A stretch of DNA of 64,000 nucleotides from Acidovorax sp. SUPP3334 (GTDB lineage Bacteria; Pseudomonadota; Gammaproteobacteria; Burkholderiales; Burkholderiaceae_C). This document shows positions 47,318 to 56,640 of the stretch, in pieces (the stretch's first letter is position 1; every line of letters begins with the position of its first letter). The position numbers were made by a program, and so were the translations under genes. The DNA is taken from NCBI RefSeq assembly GCF_030159055.1, contig NZ_BQXQ01000009.1:1-64000 (forward strand), read 5' to 3'. The notes under the pieces were generated by a model. That model was not told where the DNA came from. It did no database searches and was given only the letters and a program-made list of their open reading frames with translations.

Positions 47318-48364
47318 TCAATAGTTTTCGTTGACGTCTTTGAAGGGGCCTAACTTCGCCCGGAGGTACGCCTCGGGCTGCCCCGGAAAGTGTTCCGGAA
47401 TCGCGAAGCCCTGCGGGCGCAGCGCCGGGTCGGGATACAGGCGCCCTCGGTTCGGGTTCTGCAGGCGCGGCATGGCGTCGTCATTGAGGAACGCAGCGAT
47501 GTCCAGCGCTTGCGCCGGCGTGAGCTGGGGACGGTCGTAGGTAGCTCCCAGTGGCATGGAGGCCCTGATGTAGCGCGCCAGGAGCGGTACGGCGAACATG
47601 TGGCCGGCATTGTCATAGGTGTCGGAGCCGGCGATGGGCGGAAACAGGTATCCGCCGCCGGTTTTGAAATCGGAGCGTTGCTGGCCGGTCGCGTCCTTTC
47701 CGTGGCAGGCACTGCATTGCGCCGCGTAGAGCGTTGCGCCGCGCAGCGGATCGGCTGCCCGCGCGATGGAGGGCATGGGCAGCAGACCCGTGCGTTCCAT
47801 GGCGGAGTGCGCCGGCGTGTCGCGTGCCAGCCAGCGCAGATAGGCGACGATGGATTTCAATTCGGCCGTGTCCAGCGTGATCGGCACACTGCCTGGGCCG
47901 AACATGCCGATGATGCGCTGCTCCAGCGAAATGATCTTGCCCGACTTGGCATCGAACTTCGGATAGTCGTTGACGGCGTTCACCAGCGGCAACGCGAAGG
48001 GCTTGGTGCCTGGCAGGCCAGAGGCGCCTGTCTGGTGGCATTGCACGCAGTTGAGACTGTTCCAGCTCAGCCGTTTCGTGGCATCGGGGGTGAGTTTCCC
48101 GACCCGCGACGACGTGTTGCGCAGCAGGTCGATACCGTCCCGTATCGCGTCGCCCTCTGGCCCTGCCGGGATGCGCCTCTCGTCTGGCTCCGCCCAGGGC
48201 TGCGGCGGGCGGGCCGCGTAGCGCTCCAGCAGGGCCCGCGCCTGCGTGGTGCTCAAGGTGTCGCCGATTCGGTGAGGCGCGACGTCGAAGGCCCGCGCGC
48301 AGAAAGAGAAGACCGAGAGGCCGAGGAAAAGTGCGAGCGATCCCGCTCGTTTCATGCATGTCAT
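47318..48364 (-). CDS. Dihaem cytochrome c, TsdA-like (thiosulfate dehydrogenase family)
   Basis: This 348-residue periplasmic protein has a signal peptide (MKRAGSLALFLGLSVFSFCARA) and two haem sites, CVQCH and CSACH. The spacing and the segments LRNTSSRVGKLTP, SLEQRIIGMFGPGSVPI, TAELKSIVAYLRWL, PPIAGSDTYDNAGHM and RASMPLGATY match the TsdA thiosulfate dehydrogenase/tetrathionate reductase family as I know it. The start is at 48362-48364 or three codons on at 48355; no good ribosome-binding site was found. The substrate is inferred from family only. Confidence 0.8.
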   Translation of the reverse strand: MTCMKRAGSLALFLGLSVFSFCARAFDVAPHRIGDTLSTTQARALLERYAARPPQPWAEPDERRIPAGPEGDAIRDGIDLLRNTSSRVGKLTPDATKRLSWNSLNCVQCHQTGASGLPGTKPFALPLVNAVNDYPKFDAKSGKIISLEQRIIGMFGPGSVPITLDTAELKSIVAYLRWLARDTPAHSAMERTGLLPMPSIARAADPLRGATLYAAQCSACHGKDATGQQRSDFKTGGGYLFPPIAGSDTYDNAGHMFAVPLLARYIRASMPLGATYDRPQLTPAQALDIAAFLNDDAMPRLQNPNRGRLYPDPALRPQGFAIPEHFPGQPEAYLRAKLGPFKDVNENY

Positions 48365-48482
48365 GGTGCTGGTTTTTTCGAGGAAGGCCGTGCCTAGCAG
48401 GCACCCGTGGCCGGATCGTGGATTCTGCACTGTAGAACGCGAGGGTTTCCATGCCGGAGACCGTGAACACATCCGGCGGTTT

Positions 48483-49316
48483 CTATTCGCTGCGGGATTG
48501 CTCCGCGAGACCGGCCAGTTCCCTCCGCAGGCGGGTCCAGCGCGAGCGTATCGTGCGGTTGCCGCTTCTGCGCCAGCGAAGCACGAGACGGGCCGGCGCC
48601 GAGGGTGGATGGCGGACGGCGTCTTTGATCGCGCTTCGGAGGGCAGGTTCGCTCCAGCCTTCCATCTCGGGTATCGCCAAGGCTCCAAGGTTGGCTCCTA
48701 GCACCGGAAAGACTTCCTGCCAAAGTATCGTTTCGATGCGGGATACCGGGAACTCGGCGTCTAGAAGTCGGCGCGCGATGTGGTCGAAGTCGTAGTCCTG
48801 CAGTTCCTTGCCGACGAACAGGTCTGCGAGAGCCATCCAGACCGGCACATGGGTATCTAGCGCTGTCTCTGAAGAGGGGTGAATGGCATTGGGTCGTCCC
48901 GACGCGGCAACCATCTCGGTATAGACCTTGGCCTGCTTCACTTCGTCCAGGCCAGTGAATGCAGTCTTGTAGAGCGACTGGGCGTACTTTTCGGAAAGCT
49001 CGGCGAAAATTTTGCCGTAGCGCTTGAGCTTCGTCGCGTAGGCCCTGCCTATGGGGCGACCGCGCAGGCGTGCCAGTTCCATGATGTGGTTCCTCATGGC
49101 GGTGGCGGTCTCCGCCCCCTGCAGCGCCGTCATTCTTCCCGACTCCACGGCTTGCGCGATTTCGTTGGCCGCCGCTGCTGAGTCTTGCACGTATTGCACT
49201 CGCACACGCGCATCCTTGATGCAGTTATGAGCGAAATTGGCAGCAGTGGCCTGCAATTAGGCAAGAGCCGAATGGAGCTGTTTGGCATCCTGACTGGATT
49301 TTAAGTCTGTGCTCAT
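48483..49316 (-). pseudogene. DUF7079-like protein interrupted by an early TAA
   Basis: A strong GAGGAGG lies before the ATG at 49314-49316, whose frame reads [19 protein letters not shown], then TAA (49257-49259), then continues in the same frame for 256 residues (LQATAANFAHNCIKDARVRV and on). One nonsense codon therefore splits the gene; a TTG restart at 49254-49256 has no ribosome site. The first half is helical (GRPIGRAYATKLKRYGKIF). The second half (VPVWMALADLFVGKELQDYD; ILWQEVFPVLGANLG) resembles DUF7079 proteins, which I associate with immunity functions. It is divergent from glyQ. Confidence 0.75.
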
Positions 49317-49559
49317 TCTGTAAGACCTCCTCTGCTTTTGGTAGCGGGCGGATTGTGTTTGCCGGTGCTTGCAGTTGGTGTGTTGTTTTGCAATGCCGGG
49401 CTGCCGGGCTGCCGTGATCTGTGTGGTTTTGCGTGGCTCCCCAGGGTGGTTGCAGAACGTCCACTTTTCGGCCCCGTAGAATCCGCAGTTCCGCGCTCCG
49501 CGCGGCTTCGCTCTCCAGACCACGCGCCCGGAAGACGGCTGTCGCCGCCCCTGGCCGCC

Positions 49560-50519
49560 ATGACACACACACGCATGTTGACCTTCCAGCAAATCATCCT
49601 GAAGCTGCAGTCGTACTGGGCTGAACAGGGCTGCGCACTGCTCCAGCCCTACGACATGGAAGTGGGCGCCGGCACCTCGCACACCGCCACCTTCCTGCGC
49701 GCGCTCGGACCCGAGCCCTGGAAGGCCGCCTACGTGCAGCCCAGCCGCCGCCCCAAGGATGGCCGCTATGGCGAGAACCCCAACCGCCTGCAGCACTACT
49801 ACCAGTTCCAGGTCGTCCTGAAGCCCGCGCCGGCCAACATCCTGGAGCTGTACCTGGGCTCGCTCGAAGCGCTGGGGTTCGATCTGAAGAAGAACGACAT
49901 CCGCTTCGTCGAGGACGACTGGGAGAACCCCACGCTCGGCGCCTGGGGTCTGGGCTGGGAGGTCTGGCTGAATGGCATGGAGGTGACGCAGTTCACCTAC
50001 TTCCAGCAGGTCGGCGGCATCGACTGCAAGCCCGCCACCGGCGAGATCACCTACGGCCTGGAGCGCCTGGCGATGTACCTGCAGGGCGTGGACAACGTCT
50101 ACAACCTGACCTGGACCGATGGCCTGAGCTATGGCGACGTGTACAAGCAAAACGAGGTGGAGCAGTCCACCTACAACTTCGAGCATTCCGACGCCGACTT
50201 CCTGTTCATCGCATTCAACGCGCATGAAAAACAGGCCCAGCACCTGATGGAACAGCAGCTCGCCCTGCCGGCCTACGAACAGGTGCTGAAGGCGGCGCAC
50301 AGCTTCAACCTGCTGGATGCGCGCGGCGCCATCAGCGTGACCGAGCGCGCGGCCTACATCGGCCGCATCCGCAACCTGGCGCGCGCCGTGGCCAAGAGCT
50401 ACCTGGACAGCCGTGCGCGGCTGGGCTTTCCGATGGCGCCCAAGGAGTGGGCCGCAGAGGTGCTGGCCGACCTCGCCAAGGCGGAGCAGCAACAACAACA
50501 GCAGAAGAAGGCGGCCTGA
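49560..50519 (+). CDS. glyQ: Glycyl-tRNA synthetase alpha subunit
   Basis: This 319-residue catalytic subunit of the alpha2beta2 GlyRS begins [20 protein letters not shown]. Class II signatures include [19 protein letters not shown] and [20 protein letters not shown]. The C-terminus ends in a glutamine run before KKAA. It is followed 32 bp later by glyS, its partner. Confidence 0.96.
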   Translation: MTHTRMLTFQQIILKLQSYWAEQGCALLQPYDMEVGAGTSHTATFLRALGPEPWKAAYVQPSRRPKDGRYGENPNRLQHYYQFQVVLKPAPANILELYLGSLEALGFDLKKNDIRFVEDDWENPTLGAWGLGWEVWLNGMEVTQFTYFQQVGGIDCKPATGEITYGLERLAMYLQGVDNVYNLTWTDGLSYGDVYKQNEVEQSTYNFEHSDADFLFIAFNAHEKQAQHLMEQQLALPAYEQVLKAAHSFNLLDARGAISVTERAAYIGRIRNLARAVAKSYLDSRARLGFPMAPKEWAAEVLADLAKAEQQQQQQKKAA

Positions 50520-50551
50520 GGCACGCACGCGCAGCAGGAGCACAGACCACC

Positions 50552-52831
50552 ATGACCCATCCGAATCTTCTCGTTGAACTGTTCGTCGAAGAACTGCCCC
50601 CGAAGGCCCTGCAGAAGCTGGGCGACGCCTTTGCCGGCGTGCTGTTCGAGCAGTTGCAGGCTCAAGGGCTGGCCGCGCCGGGCGCCCGCCTGACGGCCTT
50701 CGCCTCGCCGCGCCGCCTGGCCGCGCACATCACCGAAGTGGCGCCCCAGGCCGCCGACAAGGCCGTCTCGCAAAAGCTCATGCCCGTCGCCGTGGGGCTG
50801 GATGCCGCCGGCAACGCCACGCCCGCGCTGCTCAAGAAGCTGACCGCGCTGGGGGCCGACGCCTCCGCCGTGGCCACCTTGCGCCGCGTGCCCGACGGCA
50901 AGGCCGAGGTGCTGTTCCATGACAGCACCGTGCGCGGCGCCACGCTGTCCGAAGGCCTGCAAAAGGCCCTGCAGGAGGCCATCGCCAAGCTGCCCATTCC
51001 GAAGGTCATGCGCTACCAGCTCACCTCCGGCTGCGAGCAGCCCGGCTGGACCAGCGTGAGCTTCGTGCGCCCCGCGCACGGCCTGGTGGCGCTGCACGGC
51101 ACCGAGGTGCTGCTGTCGGTGAAGGCGCTGGGCCTGACCGCCGGCAACACCACGCACGGCCACCGCTTCGAGGCCGCCGTGGACCCGGTGGTCGTCACCA
51201 GTGCCGACAGCTACGCCCAGCAACTGGCCGAGCAGGGTGCGGTGATCGCCAGCTTCGCCGAGCGCCGCGCCGAGATCGTGCGCCAGTTGCAGGCCGCGGC
51301 AGAGCGCATGGGCGGCGGCGTGCGCCCCATCGAGGACGATGCCCTGCTCGACGAAGTGACCGCCCTGGTCGAGCGCCCCAACGTGCTGGTCTGCGAGTTC
51401 GAGAAGGAGTTTCTCGATGTGCCGCAGGAATGCCTGATCCTCACGATGAAGGCCAACCAGAAGTACTTCCCGCTGCTGCAGGCCGATGGCCGGCTGTCGC
51501 ACCAATTTCTGGTGGTGAGCAACATCACGCCGGCCGATGCCAGCGCCGTGGTGCAGGGCAACGAGCGCGTGGTGCGCCCGCGCCTGGCCGACGCCAAGTT
51601 CTTCTTCGACCAGGACCGCAAGAAGACGCTGCTGTCGCGCGTCGAGGGCCTGGGTAAGGTGGTCTATCACAACAAGCTGGGCACGCAGGGCGAGCGCGTG
51701 GAGCGCGTGCGCGCCATCGCCAAGGCCATCGCGGAGCAGTTGTTCGCCGGCATCGGTGCGCACAACTCCGAGCTGGATTCGGCCGAGGGCGAGATCGCGC
51801 GCGACTACCTGCTGTCGTGCGTGGACACCGCCGCGTTGCTGGCCAAGACCGACCTGGTCACCGACATGGTGGGCGAATTCCCCGAGCTGCAGGGCATCAT
51901 GGGCGGCTATTACGCCGCCAACGACGGCCTGGCGCACGAAGTGGCCCACGCCATCGAGGACCACTACAAGCCGCGCTTCGCGGGCGACGAGCTGCCGCGC
52001 GACAACGTCGGCCTGATCGTGGCCATGGCGGACAAGCTGGAAACGCTGGTGGGCATGTTTGTAATCGATAACGGACCTAGCGGAGATCGAGATCCATTCG
52101 CTTTACGTCGACATGCGCTAGGAGTAATTCGCATGTTGATTGAAAAGCGTCTGCCATTGAGTCTGTATTCGCTGCTTACCGATGCATTGAATGTTTTTAG
52201 AAAATGGTTTAAGCAGAAAGTTGGCTCCATGGCTTCTCTGTCACAACCAGAGCGAGCGGTTGTGGAAGTGTTTTATCCAAGCTATGTAACTCAAATTTCG
52301 TCTGTAATTTCTTACAGCGCTATCCGGAGTTTCATGAACGATAGGTTGGCTGGGTATTTGCGAGAGTTGGGATTTGGCGCGAAGGAAATTGATTCAGTTT
52401 TGCAAGGTGAAGTGGAGAGGCTAGATGAAATGCCAAGGCGGCTCGCCGCCGTGCGCGCCTTCGCCGCACTGCCCGAAAGCCCGGCCCTGGCCGCGGCCAA
52501 CAAGCGCGTGGGCAACATCCTCAAGAAGGCCGAAGTGGCCGGCCCCGTGGACCCGCACGTCAATCCCGGCCTGCTGCAGGAAGAGGCCGAGAAGAACCTC
52601 TACGCCGCGCTGCAGCGCTTCGTGCCCGAGGCCGATGCCCAGTTCGACGCGGGCGACTACACCGCCAGCCTGCAGACGCTGGCCGTGCTGCGCGCGCCGG
52701 TGGATGCGTTCTTCGACGACGTGATGGTCAACGCCGAAGCGCTGGACCTGCGCCTCAATCGCCAGGGCCTGCTCAAGCGCCTGCACGTCGCCATGAACCG
52801 CGTGGCCGACCTGTCGCGGCTGGCCGCCTGA
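50552..52831 (+). CDS. glyS: Glycyl-tRNA synthetase beta subunit (mosaic gene)
   Basis: This 759-residue tRNA-binding subunit begins MTHPNLLVELFVEELPPKAL, with LIVAMADKLETLVGMF in the centre and LAAANKRVGNILKKAE toward the end. The gene is intact, but residues ~503-630 (52060-52440) are coded by 45% GC DNA with different codon use, between flanks of 63-68% GC. The replaced segment keeps the conserved SGDRDPFALRRHALGVIRML but then carries KWFKQKVGSMASLSQPERAV and FYPSYVTQISSVISYSAIRS, longer than the usual stretch in relatives as I recall. The frame is maintained, so the protein is probably functional. Confidence 0.95.
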   Translation: MTHPNLLVELFVEELPPKALQKLGDAFAGVLFEQLQAQGLAAPGARLTAFASPRRLAAHITEVAPQAADKAVSQKLMPVAVGLDAAGNATPALLKKLTALGADASAVATLRRVPDGKAEVLFHDSTVRGATLSEGLQKALQEAIAKLPIPKVMRYQLTSGCEQPGWTSVSFVRPAHGLVALHGTEVLLSVKALGLTAGNTTHGHRFEAAVDPVVVTSADSYAQQLAEQGAVIASFAERRAEIVRQLQAAAERMGGGVRPIEDDALLDEVTALVERPNVLVCEFEKEFLDVPQECLILTMKANQKYFPLLQADGRLSHQFLVVSNITPADASAVVQGNERVVRPRLADAKFFFDQDRKKTLLSRVEGLGKVVYHNKLGTQGERVERVRAIAKAIAEQLFAGIGAHNSELDSAEGEIARDYLLSCVDTAALLAKTDLVTDMVGEFPELQGIMGGYYAANDGLAHEVAHAIEDHYKPRFAGDELPRDNVGLIVAMADKLETLVGMFVIDNGPSGDRDPFALRRHALGVIRMLIEKRLPLSLYSLLTDALNVFRKWFKQKVGSMASLSQPERAVVEVFYPSYVTQISSVISYSAIRSFMNDRLAGYLRELGFGAKEIDSVLQGEVERLDEMPRRLAAVRAFAALPESPALAAANKRVGNILKKAEVAGPVDPHVNPGLLQEEAEKNLYAALQRFVPEADAQFDAGDYTASLQTLAVLRAPVDAFFDDVMVNAEALDLRLNRQGLLKRLHVAMNRVADLSRLAA
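52060..52440. other. Low-GC mosaic segment within glyS
   Basis: Hand count over 380 bases gives 172 G+C (45%), against 63% in 51841-51900 and 68% in 52501-52560. Both borders are abrupt (after gggcatgttt and before gctcgccgcc). Codons such as tta, aga, ata and agg cluster here while nearly absent elsewhere in glyS. This is best explained by in-frame homologous replacement from a lower-GC donor. Confidence 0.85.
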
Positions 52832-52886
52832 AGCGGCCGGTGGCTCTGGTAGGCTGGCGCAGTCTTTCAACCGGCGCTCCATCACC

Positions 52887-53477
52887 ATGAAAATCGCCAT
52901 CCTCGACCGCGACGGCACGCTCAACCCGCTGGGCGAGAGCTTCATCGCCTCGCCCGAAGAGTGGACCCCGCTGCCCGGCGCGCTGGAGGCGGTGGCGCGG
53001 CTCAACCATGCCGGCTGGCATGTGGTCGTCGCCACCAACCAGCCGGGGCTGGGGCGCGGTCTGTTCGACGTGCTGGCGCTCAATGCCATCCATGCCAAGC
53101 TGCACCGCCAACTGGCTGCGGTGGGCGGGCGCATCGATGCGGTGTTCTATTGCCCGCACGCGCCCGATGACCAATGCGCCTGCCGCAAGCCGGCGCCGGG
53201 GTTGATGGAGCAGATCCGCGACCGCTACGGCCTGGAGGGCGACGAGATACTGGTGGCCGGCAACTGCATGGAGCACCTGCAGGCCGGCGCCGCCATCGGT
53301 GCGCGCCTGCATCTGGTGAACACCGGCCAGCCCGTGCCGGTGGCGCCCGGCGAGGCACTGCCCGCGCCGTGGCCCGAGGGCACGCAGGTGCATGCCAGTC
53401 TGGCCGACTTCGCCGACCATGTCGCCGCGCAGTCATCGGCCGCAGCTGCGGCACCGGGCTTGAATCTTGCCGTTTGA
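52887..53477 (+). CDS. gmhB: D-glycero-beta-D-manno-heptose-1,7-bisphosphate 7-phosphatase
   Basis: This 196-residue HAD phosphatase of LPS heptose synthesis has catalytic DRDGTLN (Asp7, Asp9) and VVVATNQPGLGRG. The zinc loop YCPHAPDDQCACRKPAPG is diagnostic. The Ala-rich C-terminal tail (SSAAAAAPG) looks like an extension. It lies between glyS and plsC in the same direction. Confidence 0.94.
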   Translation: MKIAILDRDGTLNPLGESFIASPEEWTPLPGALEAVARLNHAGWHVVVATNQPGLGRGLFDVLALNAIHAKLHRQLAAVGGRIDAVFYCPHAPDDQCACRKPAPGLMEQIRDRYGLEGDEILVAGNCMEHLQAGAAIGARLHLVNTGQPVPVAPGEALPAPWPEGTQVHASLADFADHVAAQSSAAAAAPGLNLAV

Positions 53478-53478
53478 T

Positions 53479-53495
53479 GCTATCGATTGAATAGC
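53479..53495. repeat. Dispersed palindrome copy, intergenic
   Basis: GCTATCGATTGAATAGC starts one base after the gmhB stop and is followed by TGCCAGCGCA. The arms are GCTAT/ATAGC. Confidence 0.65.
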
Positions 53496-53552
53496 TGCCA
53501 GCGCACGTCCATGTAGCGCTGGAGCCCGAAAACACTCTTTTCCCTGATTGCC

Positions 53553-54299
53553 ATGGCCCTGATCCGTTCCATTCTTCACCTGCTCTGGATGGGCGTCACC
53601 GTCATCCCCTACACGCTGCTCATCCTGCTGGTGCGCCTGTTCGGGGCCAGCAGCCGCACGCGTTACCGCATCGCACGCGCCTGGCTCAAGCTCAGCACCG
53701 ACGCGGCGCGCGTCATCATGGGCATCCGCACGCGCATCACGGGCATGGAGCACCTGCCCACCGACCAGGGGCAGGGCGTGGTGCTGCTGGTCAAGCACCA
53801 GTCCACCTACGAGACCTTCCTGATGCCGGCGATCATGCCGCGCCCGCTGGCCTACGTGTTCAAGAAGGAACTGCTGTACGTGCCGTTCTTCGGCTGGTCC
53901 ATCGGCAGCCTGGACATGATCCACATCGACCGCGGCCAGCGCGCCCGTGCCTTCGTGAAGGTGCTGCAGCAGGGCCGCGCGCTGCTGGCCAAGGGCACCT
54001 GGGTCATCATGTTCCCCGAGGGCACGCGCGTGGAGCGCGGGCGCAAGGGCCAGTACAAGAGCGGCGGCACGCGGCTGGCGATCGAGGCCGGCGTGCCGGT
54101 CGTGCCCGTTGCCGTCACCTCGGCCAAGGTGTGGCCGCGCAAGGCGTTCATCAAGCGGCCGGGCACCGTGGACGTCTCCATCGGCCGCCCCATCCCGACC
54201 GAGGGCCGCAAGCCCGACGAGCTGATGCGCGAGGTCGAGGCCTGGATCGAAAACGAAATGCAGCGCCTCGACCCCGAGGCGTATCCGACGAGGCGGTGA
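53553..54299 (+). CDS. plsC: 1-acylglycerol-3-phosphate acyltransferase family protein
   Basis: This 248-residue membrane-bound enzyme of phospholipid synthesis has an N-terminal hydrophobic segment (WMGVTVIPYTLLILLVRLF), then motif I KHQSTYETF (H-x4-E instead of H-x4-D, a variant I associate with this lineage), motif III FPEGTRVERG and GVPVVPVAVTS. The stop overlaps the start of the next gene in TGATG, indicating coupling. Confidence 0.92.
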   Translation: MALIRSILHLLWMGVTVIPYTLLILLVRLFGASSRTRYRIARAWLKLSTDAARVIMGIRTRITGMEHLPTDQGQGVVLLVKHQSTYETFLMPAIMPRPLAYVFKKELLYVPFFGWSIGSLDMIHIDRGQRARAFVKVLQQGRALLAKGTWVIMFPEGTRVERGRKGQYKSGGTRLAIEAGVPVVPVAVTSAKVWPRKAFIKRPGTVDVSIGRPIPTEGRKPDELMREVEAWIENEMQRLDPEAYPTRR

Positions 54300-55327
54300 T
54301 GCAGCGGCTGGTGCAGCTGGCGCTCGATCTGTTCGGCGGCCCGCCGCCGGGCGAGGCGCAGCCGCCCCGACAGGGCGGTTCTCCATCGAATCCGGTGAGC
54401 GCCGGCGATTTGATTGCCGGTGATGCTATTGAAAAAGTAGCAAAAGGCGATCGAAAGCAGGGGCCGGTCGGCATTGCGCCGCCTGCCCGCGCCAAGCCCG
54501 CGCCTTCGCCTTCCCCCACCACATCATCGCCATCTGCGCCGGCCGCCCCGCTGGGCACGCTGCTGTCGCCCGCGATCTTGCGCCACCCCCGCGCCAGCCG
54601 CGAAGTGCTGCTGGGCGATGCCCTGGTGGCCTATGCGCTGCAGCGCGCGCGGCGGCGCACCATCGGGTTCACCGTGGGTGCGGACGGCCTTTCGGTGCGC
54701 GCGCCGGGCTGGGTGACGCTGGCCGCGGTGGACGCCGCGCTGCAGGAAAAATCCGCGTGGATCTTGCGCAAGCTCGGCGAGGCCCAGGCCCGCCAGCAGC
54801 GCGTCGAAGGAACCCGCATCGCCTGGGGCGACGGCGCCGTGCTGCCTTACCTGGGCGAGCCGCTCACGGTGGTGCTGGACCCGACGCACGGCTTTCGCGG
54901 CGCGGGCGGCGCGCTGGTCGAAGGGCCTGAGGGGCAGCGCCAATTGCACGTCGGCCTGCCGCACACCGCCTCGCCCGCCCAGGTGCGCGACGCGGTGCAG
55001 GCCTGGCTCATGCGCGATGCCCGCCAGCGCTTCATCGCGCGGCTCGATCATTTCGCGCCGCTGCTGGGCGTGCGCTGGAGCAGCCTGCGCCTGTCCAGCG
55101 CCCAGACGCGCTGGGGCAGCGCCCGCAGCGACGGCTCCATCCGCCTGAACTGGCGGCTGCTGCACTACCGCCCGGCCATCATCGACTACGTGGTGGCGCA
55201 CGAGTTGTCGCACCTGCGCGTGATGGACCACAGCCCCCGCTTTTGGGACACGGTGCGCACCGTCGTGCCCGACTACGCCGACCTGCGCGGGCGCCTGCGC
55301 GACGAGCCCGCGCCGCCCTGGGATTGA
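54299..55327 (+). CDS. YgjP-like M48-type metallopeptidase
   Basis: This 342-residue protein has a ~100-residue disordered N-terminal extension (PAPSPSPTTSSPSAPAAP) and a YgjP/DUF45 domain: IGFTVGADGLSVRAPGWV, SSAQTRWGSARSDGSIRLNW, and the zinc motif HELSHLRVMDHSPRFW. YgjP proteins are putative SprT-like metalloproteases of unknown substrate. A dispersed palindrome sits in frame in the extension (GDAIEKVAKGD). Confidence 0.88.
   Translation: MQRLVQLALDLFGGPPPGEAQPPRQGGSPSNPVSAGDLIAGDAIEKVAKGDRKQGPVGIAPPARAKPAPSPSPTTSSPSAPAAPLGTLLSPAILRHPRASREVLLGDALVAYALQRARRRTIGFTVGADGLSVRAPGWVTLAAVDAALQEKSAWILRKLGEAQARQQRVEGTRIAWGDGAVLPYLGEPLTVVLDPTHGFRGAGGALVEGPEGQRQLHVGLPHTASPAQVRDAVQAWLMRDARQRFIARLDHFAPLLGVRWSSLRLSSAQTRWGSARSDGSIRLNWRLLHYRPAIIDYVVAHELSHLRVMDHSPRFWDTVRTVVPDYADLRGRLRDEPAPPWD
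54424..54442. repeat. Dispersed palindrome copy, in frame inside the YgjP-like gene
   Basis: TGCTATTGAAAAAGTAGCA, followed by AAAGGCG, lies at codons 42-48. It encodes AIEKVA in a region that is an extension relative to the family domain. Confidence 0.65.
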
Positions 55328-55393
55328 GGCAGGCGCCCAAGCCCCTGACGGCAGTGCTTGAAACCCTGCGGCCCGGCCGCCGGTGCTGACAAA

Positions 55394-55858
55394 ATGCCGC
55401 GCATGCTTTTCAACGCTTCTTCCTCTTCTTCGGCTTTCTCGCCTTTGCCGGACCATCCGCAGCCGGCCGAGGGCTATGCGGGTGACGTGTCGCCGGAACT
55501 GGCATGGCAATGGGTGCAATCGGGCCAGGCCGTGCTGGTGGACGTGCGCACCGACGCCGAGCGCGACTGGGTCGGCTTCGTGCCCGGCGCGGTCGCCGTG
55601 CCGTGGAAGCACTGGCCCGGCATGGCGCCCAACCCCCAGTACGACGCCGCCATATTGGCCGCGGTGCCACCGGGCCGCCAGGCCGTGCTGCTGTGCCGCA
55701 GCGGCGTGCGCTCGATGGCGGCCGCGCGGCGCGCCACAGAACTGGGGCTCCGGGCGTACAACATCCTGGAAGGCTTCGAGGGCGACGCCGATGAGAACGG
55801 CCACCGCAACCGCAAGGGCGGCTGGCGCCTGCGCGGCCTGCCGTGGCGGCAGGGCTGA
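55394..55858 (+). CDS. Rhodanese-like domain protein
   Basis: This 154-residue single rhodanese domain has VLVDVRTDAERDWVGFVPGA and the active-site loop LLCRSGVRSMAAA, with Cys as the sulfur carrier. The start is at 55394 or three codons on at 55403. The substrate or acceptor is unknown. It lies 67 bp after the YgjP-like gene. Confidence 0.88.
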   Translation: MPRMLFNASSSSSAFSPLPDHPQPAEGYAGDVSPELAWQWVQSGQAVLVDVRTDAERDWVGFVPGAVAVPWKHWPGMAPNPQYDAAILAAVPPGRQAVLLCRSGVRSMAAARRATELGLRAYNILEGFEGDADENGHRNRKGGWRLRGLPWRQG

Positions 55859-55927
55859 GCGCCGGAGCCGGGCACCGCGCCCGACGCTGAGCCCGGCACG
55901 AAAATCCGCCAGCGTTCAGCCATGAAA

Positions 55928-55949
55928 AACGGGCCCGAAAAGGCCCGTT
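55928..55949 (-). terminator. Intrinsic terminator of the LysM gene
   Basis: AACGGGCC and GGCCCGTT form a perfect eight-base stem with a six-base loop. On the minus strand it is followed by TTTC, 28 bases after the stop of the LysM gene. It can also stop readthrough from the convergent rhodanese gene. Confidence 0.75.
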
Positions 55950-55976
55950 CAGGGACGGCGCACACGGCGCCGAAGG

Positions 55977-56459
55977 TCAGAGCGCGGGAATGCGCAGCTT
56001 CTGGCCGGGGTAGATCTTGTCGGGGTGCGTCAGCATGGGCTGGTTGGCCTCGAAGATCTTGGGGTACTTGTTGGCGTCGCCGTAGAACTTCTTGGCAATG
56101 GCCGAGAGGGTGTCGCCGCGCACCACGTCGTGGTACTGGGCTTCCGGCTCGGGGTTCGTGACCGTCATCTGGTTGTCGACGCTGGTCACGCTGGCCACGT
56201 TGCCGCAGCACAGGGTGACCTTCTCCTTGGCGGCCTGCGTGGGCGCTTCGCCCTTCACCGTGACCTTGCCCTCGGGGCCGGTGAACGCCACCTGGACGTT
56301 GCCCACGCCGAGGTTCTGCGACGCGATGTAGGTCTCGATGGCCTTGCCCGCCTTGGCGTTCAGTTCGTCCTGCGTCGGTGCTGCGGTGGTTGCGGCCTGG
56401 GCTTCCTTGCCGCCGAACAGTTTTTCACCGGCTTCCTTGATGAAGCTGAAAAGTCCCAT
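55977..56459 (-). CDS. kbp: BON-LysM protein, Kbp (YgaU)-like potassium-binding protein
   Basis: This 160-residue cytoplasmic protein starts MGLFSFIKEAGEKLFGGKE, typical of Kbp. The BON domain covers about 35-95 (GNVQVAFTGPEGKVTVKGEA) and the C-terminal LysM is HDVVRGDTLSAIAKKFYGDANKYP. In Escherichia coli Kbp is a K+ sensor. It is divergent from coaX. Confidence 0.9.
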   Translation of the reverse strand: MGLFSFIKEAGEKLFGGKEAQAATTAAPTQDELNAKAGKAIETYIASQNLGVGNVQVAFTGPEGKVTVKGEAPTQAAKEKVTLCCGNVASVTSVDNQMTVTNPEPEAQYHDVVRGDTLSAIAKKFYGDANKYPKIFEANQPMLTHPDKIYPGQKLRIPAL

Positions 56460-56640
56460 GTGCTGGCTCCTTGATGGTCTGTGGATCGGGCCGGTCACTG
56501 TAGTCCCCTGAACGGCAGAGCGCCTGTCGGACAGCCGCCCGAAGGGCTTTGCTGCGCGGGGGGAGGCGCCGGCCTGGCGGAGCGTCTTGCAGGTGTCTCC
56601 TGCAAGAAAGTGCGGTTTGTAAAACTCGTGATAATCCCGC

